The notes: a model not told the origin generated them from the letters alone. Shown: positions 7,973 through 16,937, counted from the stretch's first letter. The stretch: 64,000 bases of DNA from Planctomycetota bacterium (GCA_018242525.1 JAFEBS010000051.1:54737-118736), one strand, 5' to 3'. Made by a program: numbers and translations.

Positions 7973-9792
7973 GGAGATTCTTCCTGTTTTGGTCGGCCTT
8001 CGTACTGAATGTCATCGAGATAAATCGTCAGGGGGGTCCCTGATGAAGCAACGTTGATGACGAATCCGGTTTTGATCCGGTTCAGTTTTTTGCCTGCCAG
8101 ATCGATCCGATACTGCTGCCACTCAGTGGTCATGCGGACATTTTCGAGTTTCGCAGAACCCGAATCCGAGAACTTTTTGTCGGCTCCCAGAATGCCGAGT
8201 TGAAACGAGGCCACTTCGCCTCCCCTTTCTCCGCGAGCCCAGAACGAAAGATGCTTGGCTCCCGTGACATCCCACCCGCCGGGCTTGTCACCCCAATCAT
8301 TCGGCGGACTCTGCCAGACGATACCACCCCAACCGTCAGCGGCGTTGAACTGAAACTTCAGGCAGGATTTTCCGGAATGTGGATTGGTCTGGCAGGATTC
8401 GTCCAGTTTCATCGCCTTGGCATTTCCCATCCAACCGGTGGGAACATAAGGGGGCTTGTCGCGTCCTCCGTCGTTGTAAACGACGAACGGCAACGATGCG
8501 GCTTGAGCCATCGGGACTCTGACCGGGGCATCGACGTACAACGGAAGATTGGCCACCGCAGCGCCCCCTTTGGTATCGCGGACATATGCGAACAATCGAT
8601 ATCCACCGCCACCGTCCGGCAACTTGAGTTCTGCCGACGATAGATCCGATTTCACGAGCGCTTCAGGAAACGTGGGTGGCACGGCTTCGGCATCACCGCC
8701 GACGCTGAATTCCTGCGGTTCGGCCTGCAGGATCCATTGGACTGTCAAAGGATCCCGTTCGGCGTCCTGAACCTCCAGTCGAACAGTGAGATTTGCGTGC
8801 GGCTTGACCCTGGCATCACCCACCAGCGTCAGCGACGTGATCGCGGGGCAGCGATTGGAAACCGGCTGACCGGTCCAAAGTTCACTCAACGCATCGACAG
8901 CCGCCAAACGGGATCCATCCGGCAGCAACAGGCCAAACCAGGTGGCTGTCGCCTCCTGCTTCTGACCCCACAAAAAGGCGTAGCTTCCCAGGCACTGTTC
9001 TGAGTTGCCCGTTACGTTGGCCACGTAAGTCGCCTTGTAGAACTCTGCCTTCTGTGTGCTCGTCGGTTCGGGCGCGGCACCCCAACCTGTCTTTTCAATT
9101 TCCCACATTCCTGGCGGACCAAACTCGGTGATGACGTACGGCTTCGTTCCGCCCGCGTCACGATAGCGTTTGGGCAGCGTCGCGGCACCGCCGTAACTGT
9201 TGATCCCCACGACATCGATCTCGGGGCACAGGCGATGAATGTTCTTGACCCGGTCTCCACCAATTTCCGCGACCACGGTCATCGTGGGATGATGCGGGTC
9301 AACGCGTTTGGCCATCACTGCCAGGCTGTTGATCGCAGACCAGATCGCGGCGTTGTCACCGGCGGCATACCCTTCCATTTCATTTCCAAGTCCCCACATC
9401 AGCACGGCCGGATGATCCTTGAACCGCTCGATCGCCTGCTGCGCTGCCTGAAACTGGGCGGCGACCTGATCGGCGTTGTTGTAGTCGAATCCATGTCGTT
9501 CATGGCCCAACCACAAACCGACGGTGACTGTCAGTCCCTGCTTCTGGGCTTCGTCCAGGATTGGTTCCAGGTTTTCGACGGACCAGGTCCGAATGGAATT
9601 GCCGCCACAGGCCGCCAGCGTGTCCAAGTGCTGATTGCCTCCAACCCCTTTGATGATGTACGGCCGACCGTCGCGGGTCAGTTGCCATCCATTTCCTTTC
9701 GGCAAAACCTTGACGATCGCCGATTTCGGAAAATCCTGACCAACGGCTGCCACAGTGCAAAACAGCGTCAATACAACAGTCATCGACTTCAT
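7969..9792 (-). CDS. Secreted glycoside hydrolase, GH2/clan GH-A-like TIM barrel with C-terminal binding domain
   Basis: A 607-residue secreted protein. The start at 9792 gives a clean signal peptide (MKSMTVVLTLFCTVAAVGQD); the longer frame from 9837 only adds 15 residues in front. The barrel carries the clan GH-A acid/base in GLGNEME (E138) and nucleophile in ITEFGPPG (E223). A central Ig-like region (about 330-430) precedes a C-terminal jelly-roll-like domain (about 450-600) resembling carbohydrate-binding modules. The substrate is unknown. First gene of a unit with the nitroreductase and a secreted unknown. Confidence 0.82.
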   Translation of the reverse strand: MKSMTVVLTLFCTVAAVGQDFPKSAIVKVLPKGNGWQLTRDGRPYIIKGVGGNQHLDTLAACGGNSIRTWSVENLEPILDEAQKQGLTVTVGLWLGHERHGFDYNNADQVAAQFQAAQQAIERFKDHPAVLMWGLGNEMEGYAAGDNAAIWSAINSLAVMAKRVDPHHPTMTVVAEIGGDRVKNIHRLCPEIDVVGINSYGGAATLPKRYRDAGGTKPYVITEFGPPGMWEIEKTGWGAAPEPTSTQKAEFYKATYVANVTGNSEQCLGSYAFLWGQKQEATATWFGLLLPDGSRLAAVDALSELWTGQPVSNRCPAITSLTLVGDARVKPHANLTVRLEVQDAERDPLTVQWILQAEPQEFSVGGDAEAVPPTFPEALVKSDLSSAELKLPDGGGGYRLFAYVRDTKGGAAVANLPLYVDAPVRVPMAQAASLPFVVYNDGGRDKPPYVPTGWMGNAKAMKLDESCQTNPHSGKSCLKFQFNAADGWGGIVWQSPPNDWGDKPGGWDVTGAKHLSFWARGERGGEVASFQLGILGADKKFSDSGSAKLENVRMTTEWQQYRIDLAGKKLNRIKTGFVINVASSGTPLTIYLDDIQYEGRPKQEESP

Positions 9793-9904
9793 CAGATGAG
9801 CCTGTTGTAGCCCGGCAAACCAGTATGGACCATGCATTTTTCAATTCCCACTAGTCATCAGCGGCTCTTCATGTGAAAATGAATCCTCACACGGAGAATC
9901 ATGA

Positions 9905-11398
9905 ATGTTACGCATCTTGGGAAGTTCCAAACGGCTGTGCAACGGTGTCACGCGACGTGACCTGCTGCAGATTGGTGGCATCAGTGCCTTTGGATTGGGA
10001 ATGGCCAATCCGCGACCACTTCGAGCGTCGCCGGGGCCAGTTATGAGTCACAAGCCCAGTGCCAAGGCCTGTATCTTTGTATTCCTGTTTGGTTCCCCCC
10101 CACAGCACGAGACCTTCGATCCGAAGCCGTTGGCGGCTGCGGAGATTCAGGGGGAGATGAAAGCGATCGACACGGCCGTTCCCGGGCTGCAGATTGGCGA
10201 GGGATTGCCGCAGATCGCTCGGATTGCCGACCGGTTGACCGTCGTTCGGTCGATGACGCACGAGTACCCCATTCATTGTTGCGCCTACGTCATGACGGGG
10301 ATGCCGACCTACAGCATTCCGTTGGAAACCGCACCGCGCGCCCCCGAACACTGGCCGTTCATGGGGTCGATCGTCGATTACCTGGACGGTCGTCAGTCGG
10401 GTGTGAAATCACCGGCACTCCCCCGAAACATCGGCTTGCCCTGGCGATTCTGTTCGCGAGGCAGTTCGTCCGATCAGGCCGGCCCCTACGCGGCCTTTCT
10501 GGGAAATGGCTACGACCCGTTCTGGACGGATTTCACCGGCCAGGGAACCGTCGTCGTTCCGAAGCTGGCTGATGGTCAGACTGAACAGGTTCGCGATCCG
10601 CATGGCGGCATCGACGGCAGTTCCCGTTTTCAACTTTCGCCTGGATGCCAGTTGCCGCAGGAATTGTCGTCACAGAGATTTGATTCGCGAGTTCATCTGC
10701 TGCAACAGTTTGACTCATCACGACCTTTGATCGACCGGGCCGCTGAGTTGGGGAATTACGATGCTCATCAGCAGCGGGCGTTGTCGTTGATCGGATCGAA
10801 CCAGATTCGGGAAGCCCTGGACGTACATCGCGAATCTCCCCTGCTGCGCGAGCGGTACGGAATGACTCTGTTTGGTCAGTCGTGCCTGGCTGCGCGACGA
10901 CTGGTGGAAGCGGGGGCCAAGTTTGTTTCGGTCTTTTGGGATCCGTTTGGCCCGCACGGGGCCTCGGTCTGGGATACACATTCCAATCACTTCCCCCGCC
11001 TGAAGAATTATCTGTTGCCCGTTTTCGACCAGAGCTATTCCGCTCTGATTACCGACTTGGACTCCCGGGGCCTGTTGGACGAGACACTGGTAGTTTGTAC
11101 CAGCGAACATGGCCGAACTCCGCAAATCGACTCCAAACCGATTGGGGCTGCACGTCACCATTGGTCGCGGGCCTATTCCTCCGTTTTTGCCGGAGGCGGC
11201 GTGTCTCGAGGCAAAGTTGTGGGCCGGACAGACGCCATTGCTGGTGACGTTGTCGAGTCGCCGATTTCCCCAAAGGATATGCAGGCCACGACATACCACT
11301 TGTTGGGCTACGACGAAGCGACGACGATCCCCGATCAGCAGGGACGACCCCATCCCATTGCCGGCGACGGCAAGGTCAATCGGGAATTGATCGGATAA
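9905..11398 (+). CDS. DUF1501 family protein (sulfatase-like fold), Tat-exported
   Basis: A 497-residue protein with a Tat-type signal (TRRDLLQIGGISAFGLGMAN, from residue 16). Family features include KACIFVFLFGSPPQHETFDP, VRSMTHEYPIHCCAYVMTG, and late segments VVCTSEHGRTPQID and ARHHWSRAYSSVFAGGG, which mark the planctomycete DUF1501 group related to alkaline phosphatase/sulfatase folds. In this phylum these genes usually pair with DUF1549/DUF1553 cytochrome-like genes; none is adjacent here. The precise reaction is unknown. Confidence 0.9.
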   Translation: MLRILGSSKRLCNGVTRRDLLQIGGISAFGLGMANPRPLRASPGPVMSHKPSAKACIFVFLFGSPPQHETFDPKPLAAAEIQGEMKAIDTAVPGLQIGEGLPQIARIADRLTVVRSMTHEYPIHCCAYVMTGMPTYSIPLETAPRAPEHWPFMGSIVDYLDGRQSGVKSPALPRNIGLPWRFCSRGSSSDQAGPYAAFLGNGYDPFWTDFTGQGTVVVPKLADGQTEQVRDPHGGIDGSSRFQLSPGCQLPQELSSQRFDSRVHLLQQFDSSRPLIDRAAELGNYDAHQQRALSLIGSNQIREALDVHRESPLLRERYGMTLFGQSCLAARRLVEAGAKFVSVFWDPFGPHGASVWDTHSNHFPRLKNYLLPVFDQSYSALITDLDSRGLLDETLVVCTSEHGRTPQIDSKPIGAARHHWSRAYSSVFAGGGVSRGKVVGRTDAIAGDVVESPISPKDMQATTYHLLGYDEATTIPDQQGRPHPIAGDGKVNRELIG

Positions 11399-11529
11399 AG
11401 TTCGCTGCCGCAAAAGTCTCGAATTGACGGAATCCGCTGACAGGCATAGAGTTCGCATGGCTGTTCGTTCTTTCGTGCCGGTTGAAACGTGACTCCGCTC
11501 TGCCGAAGACTCGATTTCGGACGCCTTCG

Positions 11530-12567
11530 ATGAGTATCGTTAAAACACCCACGCGCGATCGCTTTTCGCTTCCAGACTGGCTGCCACGCAGCACGGTTCT
11601 GCCGTACGTTCTTTCATTGGTTGCCCACGCCTGCCTGCTAATTCTGTTTGCAAGTACGCTGCGCAGTTGTCAGCAGTCCCCCGTCGGATTCTCGGATGAG
11701 CCGATGCGCGAAGTCGGCATTTTTGTCGAGCGCGAAGGGGATCGGGAAGATGCCCAGGTTGCCGGCGAAGTGAACGACGCTCCGCCGTCTGAGTCGACTG
11801 CCGAATCCATTGCCGATCAATTGACTCCGACTCAGGCGACGTCCGACACTCCTCCGGCGGACGTGGTGTTACCAACTGCTGATACGGCGTCGACCATTGG
11901 TGCCGGGGCGGTCAATCTACCGGCGGGTGCGCAGGTGTTGGATCCGCGAGAACCTGTCAAATCGAATGGAGGTGCTCGACCTGCCCGGGGGATGACTGGC
12001 GGAGTTCCCGGGACATCGTTTATGGGAACACGAGACGATGGGATGAAGGTCGTGTTCGTGATTGACGCGTCGGGCAGCATGACCAGTCATAACGCCATGC
12101 AGGTTGCCAAGGGCGCCTTATTATCCAGCTTGCAGGCACTGGACGAACGGCAACAATTCCTGATTATTTTCTACGACGACAAGCCGCACGTCATCAAGCT
12201 TCAGGACGAATCCAAGCCTACGCTGGCGTACGCCACCGATCTGAACAAGACTCTGGCGCGGCAGAAGATTTCGGGGATTCAGCCCGGATCTGGAACCGAC
12301 CACCTGCCACCTCTGGAGATGGCACTGCGCATGAGCCCCGATGTCATCTTTTTCCTGACGGATGCACTGGAACCGCCACTGTGGCCCAAGGATCTGGACA
12401 AGATCAAGTCGTTGAACGGAGGCCGGGTGCGAATCCACAGCATTGAATTCGGCCAGGGCCCGGAACTGGCCGCAGGCAGTGACTTGGGCAACTTCCTGCG
12501 GAAGCTGGCTCGAGCGAATGGCGGAACCTATCGGTATCATGACGTGACGCGATTTAAGGCCCCCTGA
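11530..12567 (+). CDS. Membrane-anchored VWA-domain protein with a TonB-like N-terminal helix
   Basis: A 345-residue protein (start at the ATG at 11530; an upstream in-frame ATG at 11482 would add 16 residues). One N-terminal helix, VLPYVLSLVAHACLLILFAS, contains S29-x3-H33, the pattern by which TonB couples to ExbB/ExbD. A long acidic, Pro/Thr/Ala-rich linker (about 60-165) follows, then a VWA domain with a full MIDAS: D179-A-S181-G-S183, T256 in GSGTDH, and D278 in FLTDALE. Genes for ExbB and ExbD lie downstream. I infer an ExbBD-driven protein that spans the periplasm and binds a ligand through its metal site. Confidence 0.85.
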   Translation: MSIVKTPTRDRFSLPDWLPRSTVLPYVLSLVAHACLLILFASTLRSCQQSPVGFSDEPMREVGIFVEREGDREDAQVAGEVNDAPPSESTAESIADQLTPTQATSDTPPADVVLPTADTASTIGAGAVNLPAGAQVLDPREPVKSNGGARPARGMTGGVPGTSFMGTRDDGMKVVFVIDASGSMTSHNAMQVAKGALLSSLQALDERQQFLIIFYDDKPHVIKLQDESKPTLAYATDLNKTLARQKISGIQPGSGTDHLPPLEMALRMSPDVIFFLTDALEPPLWPKDLDKIKSLNGGRVRIHSIEFGQGPELAAGSDLGNFLRKLARANGGTYRYHDVTRFKAP

Positions 12568-12594
12568 ATCGAGTGACGGAAACCTGGAGCAGTT

Positions 12595-13743
12595 TTGCAG
12601 AACATCTCCCCACACATTAGCCCGGCGCACGAGCGAGGGATTTGCCAATTGGACGTCGATCGTCAGATCCCTCGCTCGCGCGTGGGATTGCCGATTGCGT
12701 CCTTCGCCCTCATCCTGGTTTCGAATGCGGTGTTCACGGTTTTCGCCGCGGCTCAGGATCGAGTGATCATTCAGCAGCCTGGGGGAAGTCGATTTCCGAT
12801 CTCGGGAATCGTCGAAGACTATACGGGACGCGAATTGAAACTTATCGTGCGATCAGGCGAACCACCGCGGAGGTATCCCCGCGAGGAAGTGGTGGAAGTC
12901 CAGACGGCCTACACATCCCACCACGAAAAGGGCCGACAGTTGCTGGCCCGGGGCCAGCCTGTCGAAGCCAGGACCGAGCTGAATCAGGCCTTGAAGGAAG
13001 AAGACCGGGCGTGGGTTCGACGTGAAATCCTGGCACAACTGGTGCGCTGTGCGTTATGGAACGGAAACTATCGGTCGGCAACCCCGTTGTTCCTGTCGAT
13101 CGTGGAATCCGATCCAGAAACAATGCATTACGGTCTGGCACCACTCGCCTGGACCGATACTTCGTCGGAGTCGGATGTCAAACTTGAGGCCCGTAGCTGG
13201 ATGACCGACCGATCGGTCGTGTCACAGTTAATTGGGGCCAGTCATCTGCTGTTTGATCGCGAACTGAATGACCAGGCGGAAACCGTCCTGCGCCGGTTGG
13301 CGCGCGAACCGAATGTCAAGCTGCAGCGACTGGCCCAGATGCAGTACTGGCGAGTTCGATCACTCAATGGGACCGCCACACCGGGGGAACTGGCTCGCTG
13401 GGAAACAGCCGTCGATGAACTGCCCGAGGAATTGCGGTCCGGAGGTTATTTCGTGCTGGGCCAGACCTTCCGGCGTCAGCAGGCTCCCGAACGAGCCGCG
13501 GCAGCATTGCTGTGGTTGCCATTGGTGTATGATGCGGACCGCTACCTGGCGGCCCGGGCCTGCTATGATGCGGCGGAATTGGTGGAGTCGTTCGGGGACC
13601 AGGGTCAGGCGACGAACTTGTATAGTGAAGTCGCCTTCCGGTTTGGTGATACCCCGCTCGGTCCACGAGCCGCCGCCCGATGGAAAAAACTGCGCGATGG
13701 CCCCGAAGAACCAGACGCGGATCGCAAGGAACCACTTCGCTGA
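12595..13743 (+). CDS. Exported helical-repeat (TPR-like) protein of the VWA/ExbBD cluster
   Basis: A 382-residue frame from a TTG at 12595 that has GGAG 5 nt upstream. A signal-like helix (LPIASFALILVSNAVFTVFAAAQ) begins at residue 32, so a GTG at 12682 is an alternative start giving a standard signal peptide, though it lacks a ribosome-binding site. The mature part starts with a small beta region (ISGIVEDYTGRELKLIVRSG), then TPR-like helical pairs to the end. The first 30 codons overlap an inverted repeat (12617-12686). It is probably a periplasmic partner of the VWA protein. Confidence 0.78.
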   Translation: MQNISPHISPAHERGICQLDVDRQIPRSRVGLPIASFALILVSNAVFTVFAAAQDRVIIQQPGGSRFPISGIVEDYTGRELKLIVRSGEPPRRYPREEVVEVQTAYTSHHEKGRQLLARGQPVEARTELNQALKEEDRAWVRREILAQLVRCALWNGNYRSATPLFLSIVESDPETMHYGLAPLAWTDTSSESDVKLEARSWMTDRSVVSQLIGASHLLFDRELNDQAETVLRRLAREPNVKLQRLAQMQYWRVRSLNGTATPGELARWETAVDELPEELRSGGYFVLGQTFRRQQAPERAAAALLWLPLVYDADRYLAARACYDAAELVESFGDQGQATNLYSEVAFRFGDTPLGPRAAARWKKLRDGPEEPDADRKEPLR

Positions 13744-13779
13744 AGAAGCCGATTTTCGGCCTGAGGAGTTCGCCGGACG

Positions 13780-14601
13780 ATGACTCGAGACAGATCACGG
13801 ATGCTGCTGATGATCGTGGCGTTCATCACAATTCTCTGGTGCGGTTTGCCCGCCGGAGTTCGCGCGGCCGATGGCGATGGTCCGGCCGTGGGTGCAGAGC
13901 GACCGGCCGCCCCGACCGTCGACGTCCGAGAGATGTTTAAAGACGGCGGTGCCATTGGCTACATCATCGTCGGACTGAGCCTGATCATGCTGGCCCTGGT
14001 CTTTGAACACCTGATCACGATCCGCCGTGGCACATTGATGCCCCGTGGAATGGCTGAGGACATTCAACGTCTGATCCTGGCCGGACAGTTCAAAATTGCC
14101 GAAGATCGCTGCCAGGCCAGCGTCAGCCTGCTGGGCTATATCCTGGGAGCAGGATTGTCAGAAATCGAACTGGGCTATTCGGCAGTGGAAAAGGCGATGG
14201 AAGATGCCACCGCCGAACAGTCGGCCCGTCTGATGCGCAAGATCGAATATCTGTCGATGATCAGTACGGTCGCACCGATGCTGGGTCTGATGGGAACCGT
14301 CTGGGGGATGATCCTGGCGTTCATGGAATTCGAGCGCAAGGCGAATCCGCAAGTGAGTGAACTGGCCCCTGGAATCTACAAAGCCCTGGTGACCACCCTG
14401 TTCGGCCTGATCGTGGCGATCCCTGCTATCTCGGCCTTCGGCTTCTTCCGGAACCGGATTGATGAACTGGTCGCTCAAACCGCATTAACCGCCGAGCAGG
14501 TATTCGCGGAGTACAAACGCAGCATCCTGTTACGCAAACGTGAAGAACGCCGTGCTCACAGCACCGAAACCCCCGCAGCAAAGAAGGACCCCCGCGCATA
14601 A
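13780..14601 (+). CDS. exbB: ExbB/TolQ/MotA-type proton channel protein with signal peptide
   Basis: A 273-residue protein. A cleavable-type signal (about 8-30) precedes the family core, a layout common outside Proteobacteria. TM1 is GYIIVGLSLIMLALVFEHLI; TM2 is ISTVAPMLGLMGTVWGMILA with conserved T173; TM3 is KALVTTLFGLIVAIPAISAF with T205/T206. The cytoplasmic loop lies between TM1 and TM2. ExbB pentamers with ExbD convert proton flow into motion of a TonB-like partner. It lies 36 bp after the repeat protein and 161 bp before exbD. Confidence 0.93.
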   Translation: MTRDRSRMLLMIVAFITILWCGLPAGVRAADGDGPAVGAERPAAPTVDVREMFKDGGAIGYIIVGLSLIMLALVFEHLITIRRGTLMPRGMAEDIQRLILAGQFKIAEDRCQASVSLLGYILGAGLSEIELGYSAVEKAMEDATAEQSARLMRKIEYLSMISTVAPMLGLMGTVWGMILAFMEFERKANPQVSELAPGIYKALVTTLFGLIVAIPAISAFGFFRNRIDELVAQTALTAEQVFAEYKRSILLRKREERRAHSTETPAAKKDPRA

Positions 14602-14617
14602 GCGTCTGACCGGCTTT

Positions 14618-14705
14618 GCCCAACAAAGGGGGCTGACCCCCTGCCTGGCGTCGACATTCGATCAACGTACCTGCTGTGAGCAGGGGTCTGACCCCTTTGC
14701 TGGGC
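14618..14705. repeat. Nested palindromic repeat between exbB and exbD
   Basis: The arms 14618-14643 (gcccaacaaagggggctgac followed by cccctg) and 14681-14705 are near-perfect inverted copies. Each half also holds a smaller palindrome of the form GGGGTC-x-GACCCC. A related half-site (GGCTTTGCCCA then AAAGGGG) recurs in the hairpin at 56080-56106. It lies within the ExbBD transcript and may act as an mRNA stem that sets relative expression or stability. Confidence 0.8.
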
Positions 14706-14762
14706 TACGACGCGCGACCGAGAGTTATTCCATCTGGACGAATTCAACGATCACGAGTTCCC

Positions 14763-15179
14763 ATGCGGCTTCCCACCCAAAACACCCAGCGCGGTCTGCA
14801 GTTCAACATTACGCCGCTGATCGATGTGGTGTTCCTGTTGATCATTTTCTTCCTGGTCGCCAGCCATTTTATTCGAAACGAGCAGGTCGAACAGGTGGAA
14901 CTTCCGGTCGCGACGCAGGGCAAGGATGATGAAGACGCCGCCAACCGCATTGTGATTACGGTGGCGACCGACCAGCGACTGATGCTGGGCTCCAAGGAAG
15001 CGACGCTCGACGAAATTGAACGCCGAATTCAGTTCGTGGCAGAGGAACACGGTGCCTCGGACACGGAAATTCGGATCCGAGCGGATCGCAGCGTCCCGTA
15101 TTCCGTGGTGGAACCTTTACTTCTTGCCGCAGCTCGCATCGGGGTCAGTAAAGTCCGATTCGCCGTCCTGCCAAAGTAA
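14763..15179 (+). CDS. exbD: ExbD/TolR-type proton channel protein
   Basis: A 138-residue protein. The N-terminal helix FNITPLIDVVFLLIIFFLVA contains the essential membrane aspartate (D21). A periplasmic domain follows (NRIVITVATDQRLMLGSKEA; IRIRADRSVPYSVVEPLLLA) ending in KVRFAVLPK. ExbD couples proton flow in ExbB to TonB-like proteins. The ATG at 14763 is chosen; the longer frame from 14676 would translate the palindromic repeat. No tonB gene is present nearby; the VWA protein has the TonB-like helix. Confidence 0.92.
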   Translation: MRLPTQNTQRGLQFNITPLIDVVFLLIIFFLVASHFIRNEQVEQVELPVATQGKDDEDAANRIVITVATDQRLMLGSKEATLDEIERRIQFVAEEHGASDTEIRIRADRSVPYSVVEPLLLAAARIGVSKVRFAVLPK

Positions 15180-15388
15180 GCGTTTCCGAATGCTTTTGGG
15201 CATTCCGACTGCCGGTTGATGTTCAAAAAGTGAAACGTAAACCCGATTTTTTGATGTATACTCCCATAGGTATGGCGGCAACTCGCTTGCGCAAGCTGCC
15301 ATCAAAACGATCGCAATCGTAGACACAGCAGTGGGATGCGTCGTTTTTAATGCTTTTGTCAGACCCGGGACCGCGAAAAGGCTTCACG

Positions 15389-16717
15389 ATGTCGACGACT
15401 CATGGACTTCAGGAAAAGATCTCAGACAAGCGCGCCATCATCGGTGTCATTGGTTTGGGGTACGTTGGACTGCCCTTGATCCGCGCATTCACCCGCGCCG
15501 GGTTCAAGACGATGGGCTTCGATGTGGACCAGTCCAAGGTCGACAAGCTGAACGCCGGCAAAAGCTACATCAAGCACATTGATAGCGGCGCCATTTCCAA
15601 GCTGATTCACGAAGGGCAATTCGAGCCGACGTCGGACATGAGTCGCCTGAAAGAAGCGGATTGCATCATCATCTGTGTGCCGACTCCGCTGAACGAAAGC
15701 CGTGATCCCGATCTGAGCTTCATTGAAGGGACGGCACACTCGATCGCCAAGTCCCTGCGACCAGGTCAGTTGATCGTCCTCGAAAGTACGACACACCCCA
15801 CCACGACACGGGAAAACGTTCTGCCTGTGCTGGAAGCAACCGGACTGAAGGCGGGGAGCGACTATTACCTGGCGTTCAGTCCGGAACGGGAGGATCCCGG
15901 CAACCCGAATTTTGAGGCGTCGACAATTCCCAAGGTTGTTGGCGGGTTTGATCCCACCAGCGGCGACCTGGCCTGTGCCATGTACGGTCATGCCGTGGTC
16001 AAGGTCGTGCGGGTGTCGAGCATGGAAATCGCCGAAGCCTGCAAGATCCTGGAGAATACCTATCGCGCGGTCAACATCGCCCTCGTCAACGAATTGAAAA
16101 TGCTGTACGACAAGATGGGAATCGATGTCTGGGAAGTCATTGATGCGGCCAAGACGAAGCCGTTCGGGTTCCAGGCGTTCTATCCTGGCCCGGGCCTGGG
16201 TGGTCACTGCATTCCGATTGACCCGTTCTACCTGACGTGGCTGGCCCGCAAATGGGGCGAGCAGACCCGGTTCATCGAACTGGCCGGCGAGATCAACACT
16301 CACATGCCGCACTACGTGGTCAACCAGTTGGCCGCCTTCCTGAATGATGACGGCAAGCCGATCAAGGGAAGCAAAGTCTGTATCCTGGGTGCCGCGTACA
16401 AGAAGGATGTCGATGACCCCCGCGAAAGCCCGTCGTTTGAACTGATGAAGCTGCTGATCAAGCGTGGAGCCGTGTTGAGCTACAACGATCCGCACGTCCC
16501 CTCATTGCCGAAGATGCGCCACTATCCGGACCTGCCCGCGATGGACAGCCAGGAACTGACTCCCGAATACCTGGCCTCGCAAGACTGCATCCTGGTCTCG
16601 ACCGACCACACCGCCTACGACTTCAACCACATCGTGAAGCACGCTCGACTGGTGCTGGATACGCGCAATGCCACGAAGAACGTGGTGGCTGGTCGCGAGA
16701 AGATTCGCAAGGCATAG
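15389..16717 (+). CDS. UDP-sugar 6-dehydrogenase (UDP-GlcNAc/UDP-glucose dehydrogenase family)
   Basis: A 442-residue NAD-dependent enzyme that oxidises a nucleotide-sugar C6 to an acid. It has the Rossmann motif IGVIGLGYVGLPL (18-30), VPTPLNESRDPDLSF, an intersubunit EACKILENTYRAVNIALVNE helix and the catalytic cysteine C274 in GGHCIPIDPF. The VPTPL..DPDLS segment and GFQAFYPGPGLGGH loop resemble WbpA/TviB-type UDP-HexNAc dehydrogenases more than Ugd, but this is not certain. It starts at the ATG at 15389. The product would feed surface polysaccharide synthesis. Confidence 0.9.
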   Translation: MSTTHGLQEKISDKRAIIGVIGLGYVGLPLIRAFTRAGFKTMGFDVDQSKVDKLNAGKSYIKHIDSGAISKLIHEGQFEPTSDMSRLKEADCIIICVPTPLNESRDPDLSFIEGTAHSIAKSLRPGQLIVLESTTHPTTTRENVLPVLEATGLKAGSDYYLAFSPEREDPGNPNFEASTIPKVVGGFDPTSGDLACAMYGHAVVKVVRVSSMEIAEACKILENTYRAVNIALVNELKMLYDKMGIDVWEVIDAAKTKPFGFQAFYPGPGLGGHCIPIDPFYLTWLARKWGEQTRFIELAGEINTHMPHYVVNQLAAFLNDDGKPIKGSKVCILGAAYKKDVDDPRESPSFELMKLLIKRGAVLSYNDPHVPSLPKMRHYPDLPAMDSQELTPEYLASQDCILVSTDHTAYDFNHIVKHARLVLDTRNATKNVVAGREKIRKA

Positions 16718-16887
16718 GTTGGCCGGAACGTCATGCCACGAAGTCGAAGTGTCGGCCCACTGAATTTATCCGTGTGACATCCGTGAAAATCCGTGGCGAA
16801 TCATCCGTGCGGGCAAGTTGTGTTGATCTGCCTTGTTATACGTGCAAGTCGCGTCACCTGACGCTTCGGGCAACATGGCAAATACAT

Positions 16888-16912
16888 CCGCGGCTAGCGC
16901 CTTGCGGCTCAC
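16888..16912. repeat. Copy of the CCGCGGCTAGCGCCTTGCGGCTCAC dispersed repeat
   Basis: One of at least four copies of a short intergenic repeat (others at 46214-46240 in reverse, 46265-46291 and 48590-48616). It lies in the 220-bp gap between the sugar dehydrogenase and pspA, which also holds several spaced ATCCGTG repeats near 16768-16811. The repeat contains a CGCAAGGCGCTAGCCGCG-like partial palindrome. It is at the 3' side of both converging genes. Confidence 0.85.
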
Positions 16913-16937
16913 ATGTGAGTGCGCGTCATGGACGTCG

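Noticed and set aside
15240..15270. Promoter for the UDP-sugar dehydrogenase with TATACT as -10
   Set aside because: A TATACT is present, but I found no acceptable -35 box at the right spacing.
15422..16495. A 357-codon minus-strand frame opposite the UDP-sugar dehydrogenase
   Set aside because: Antisense shadow of a well-conserved enzyme; not protein-like.
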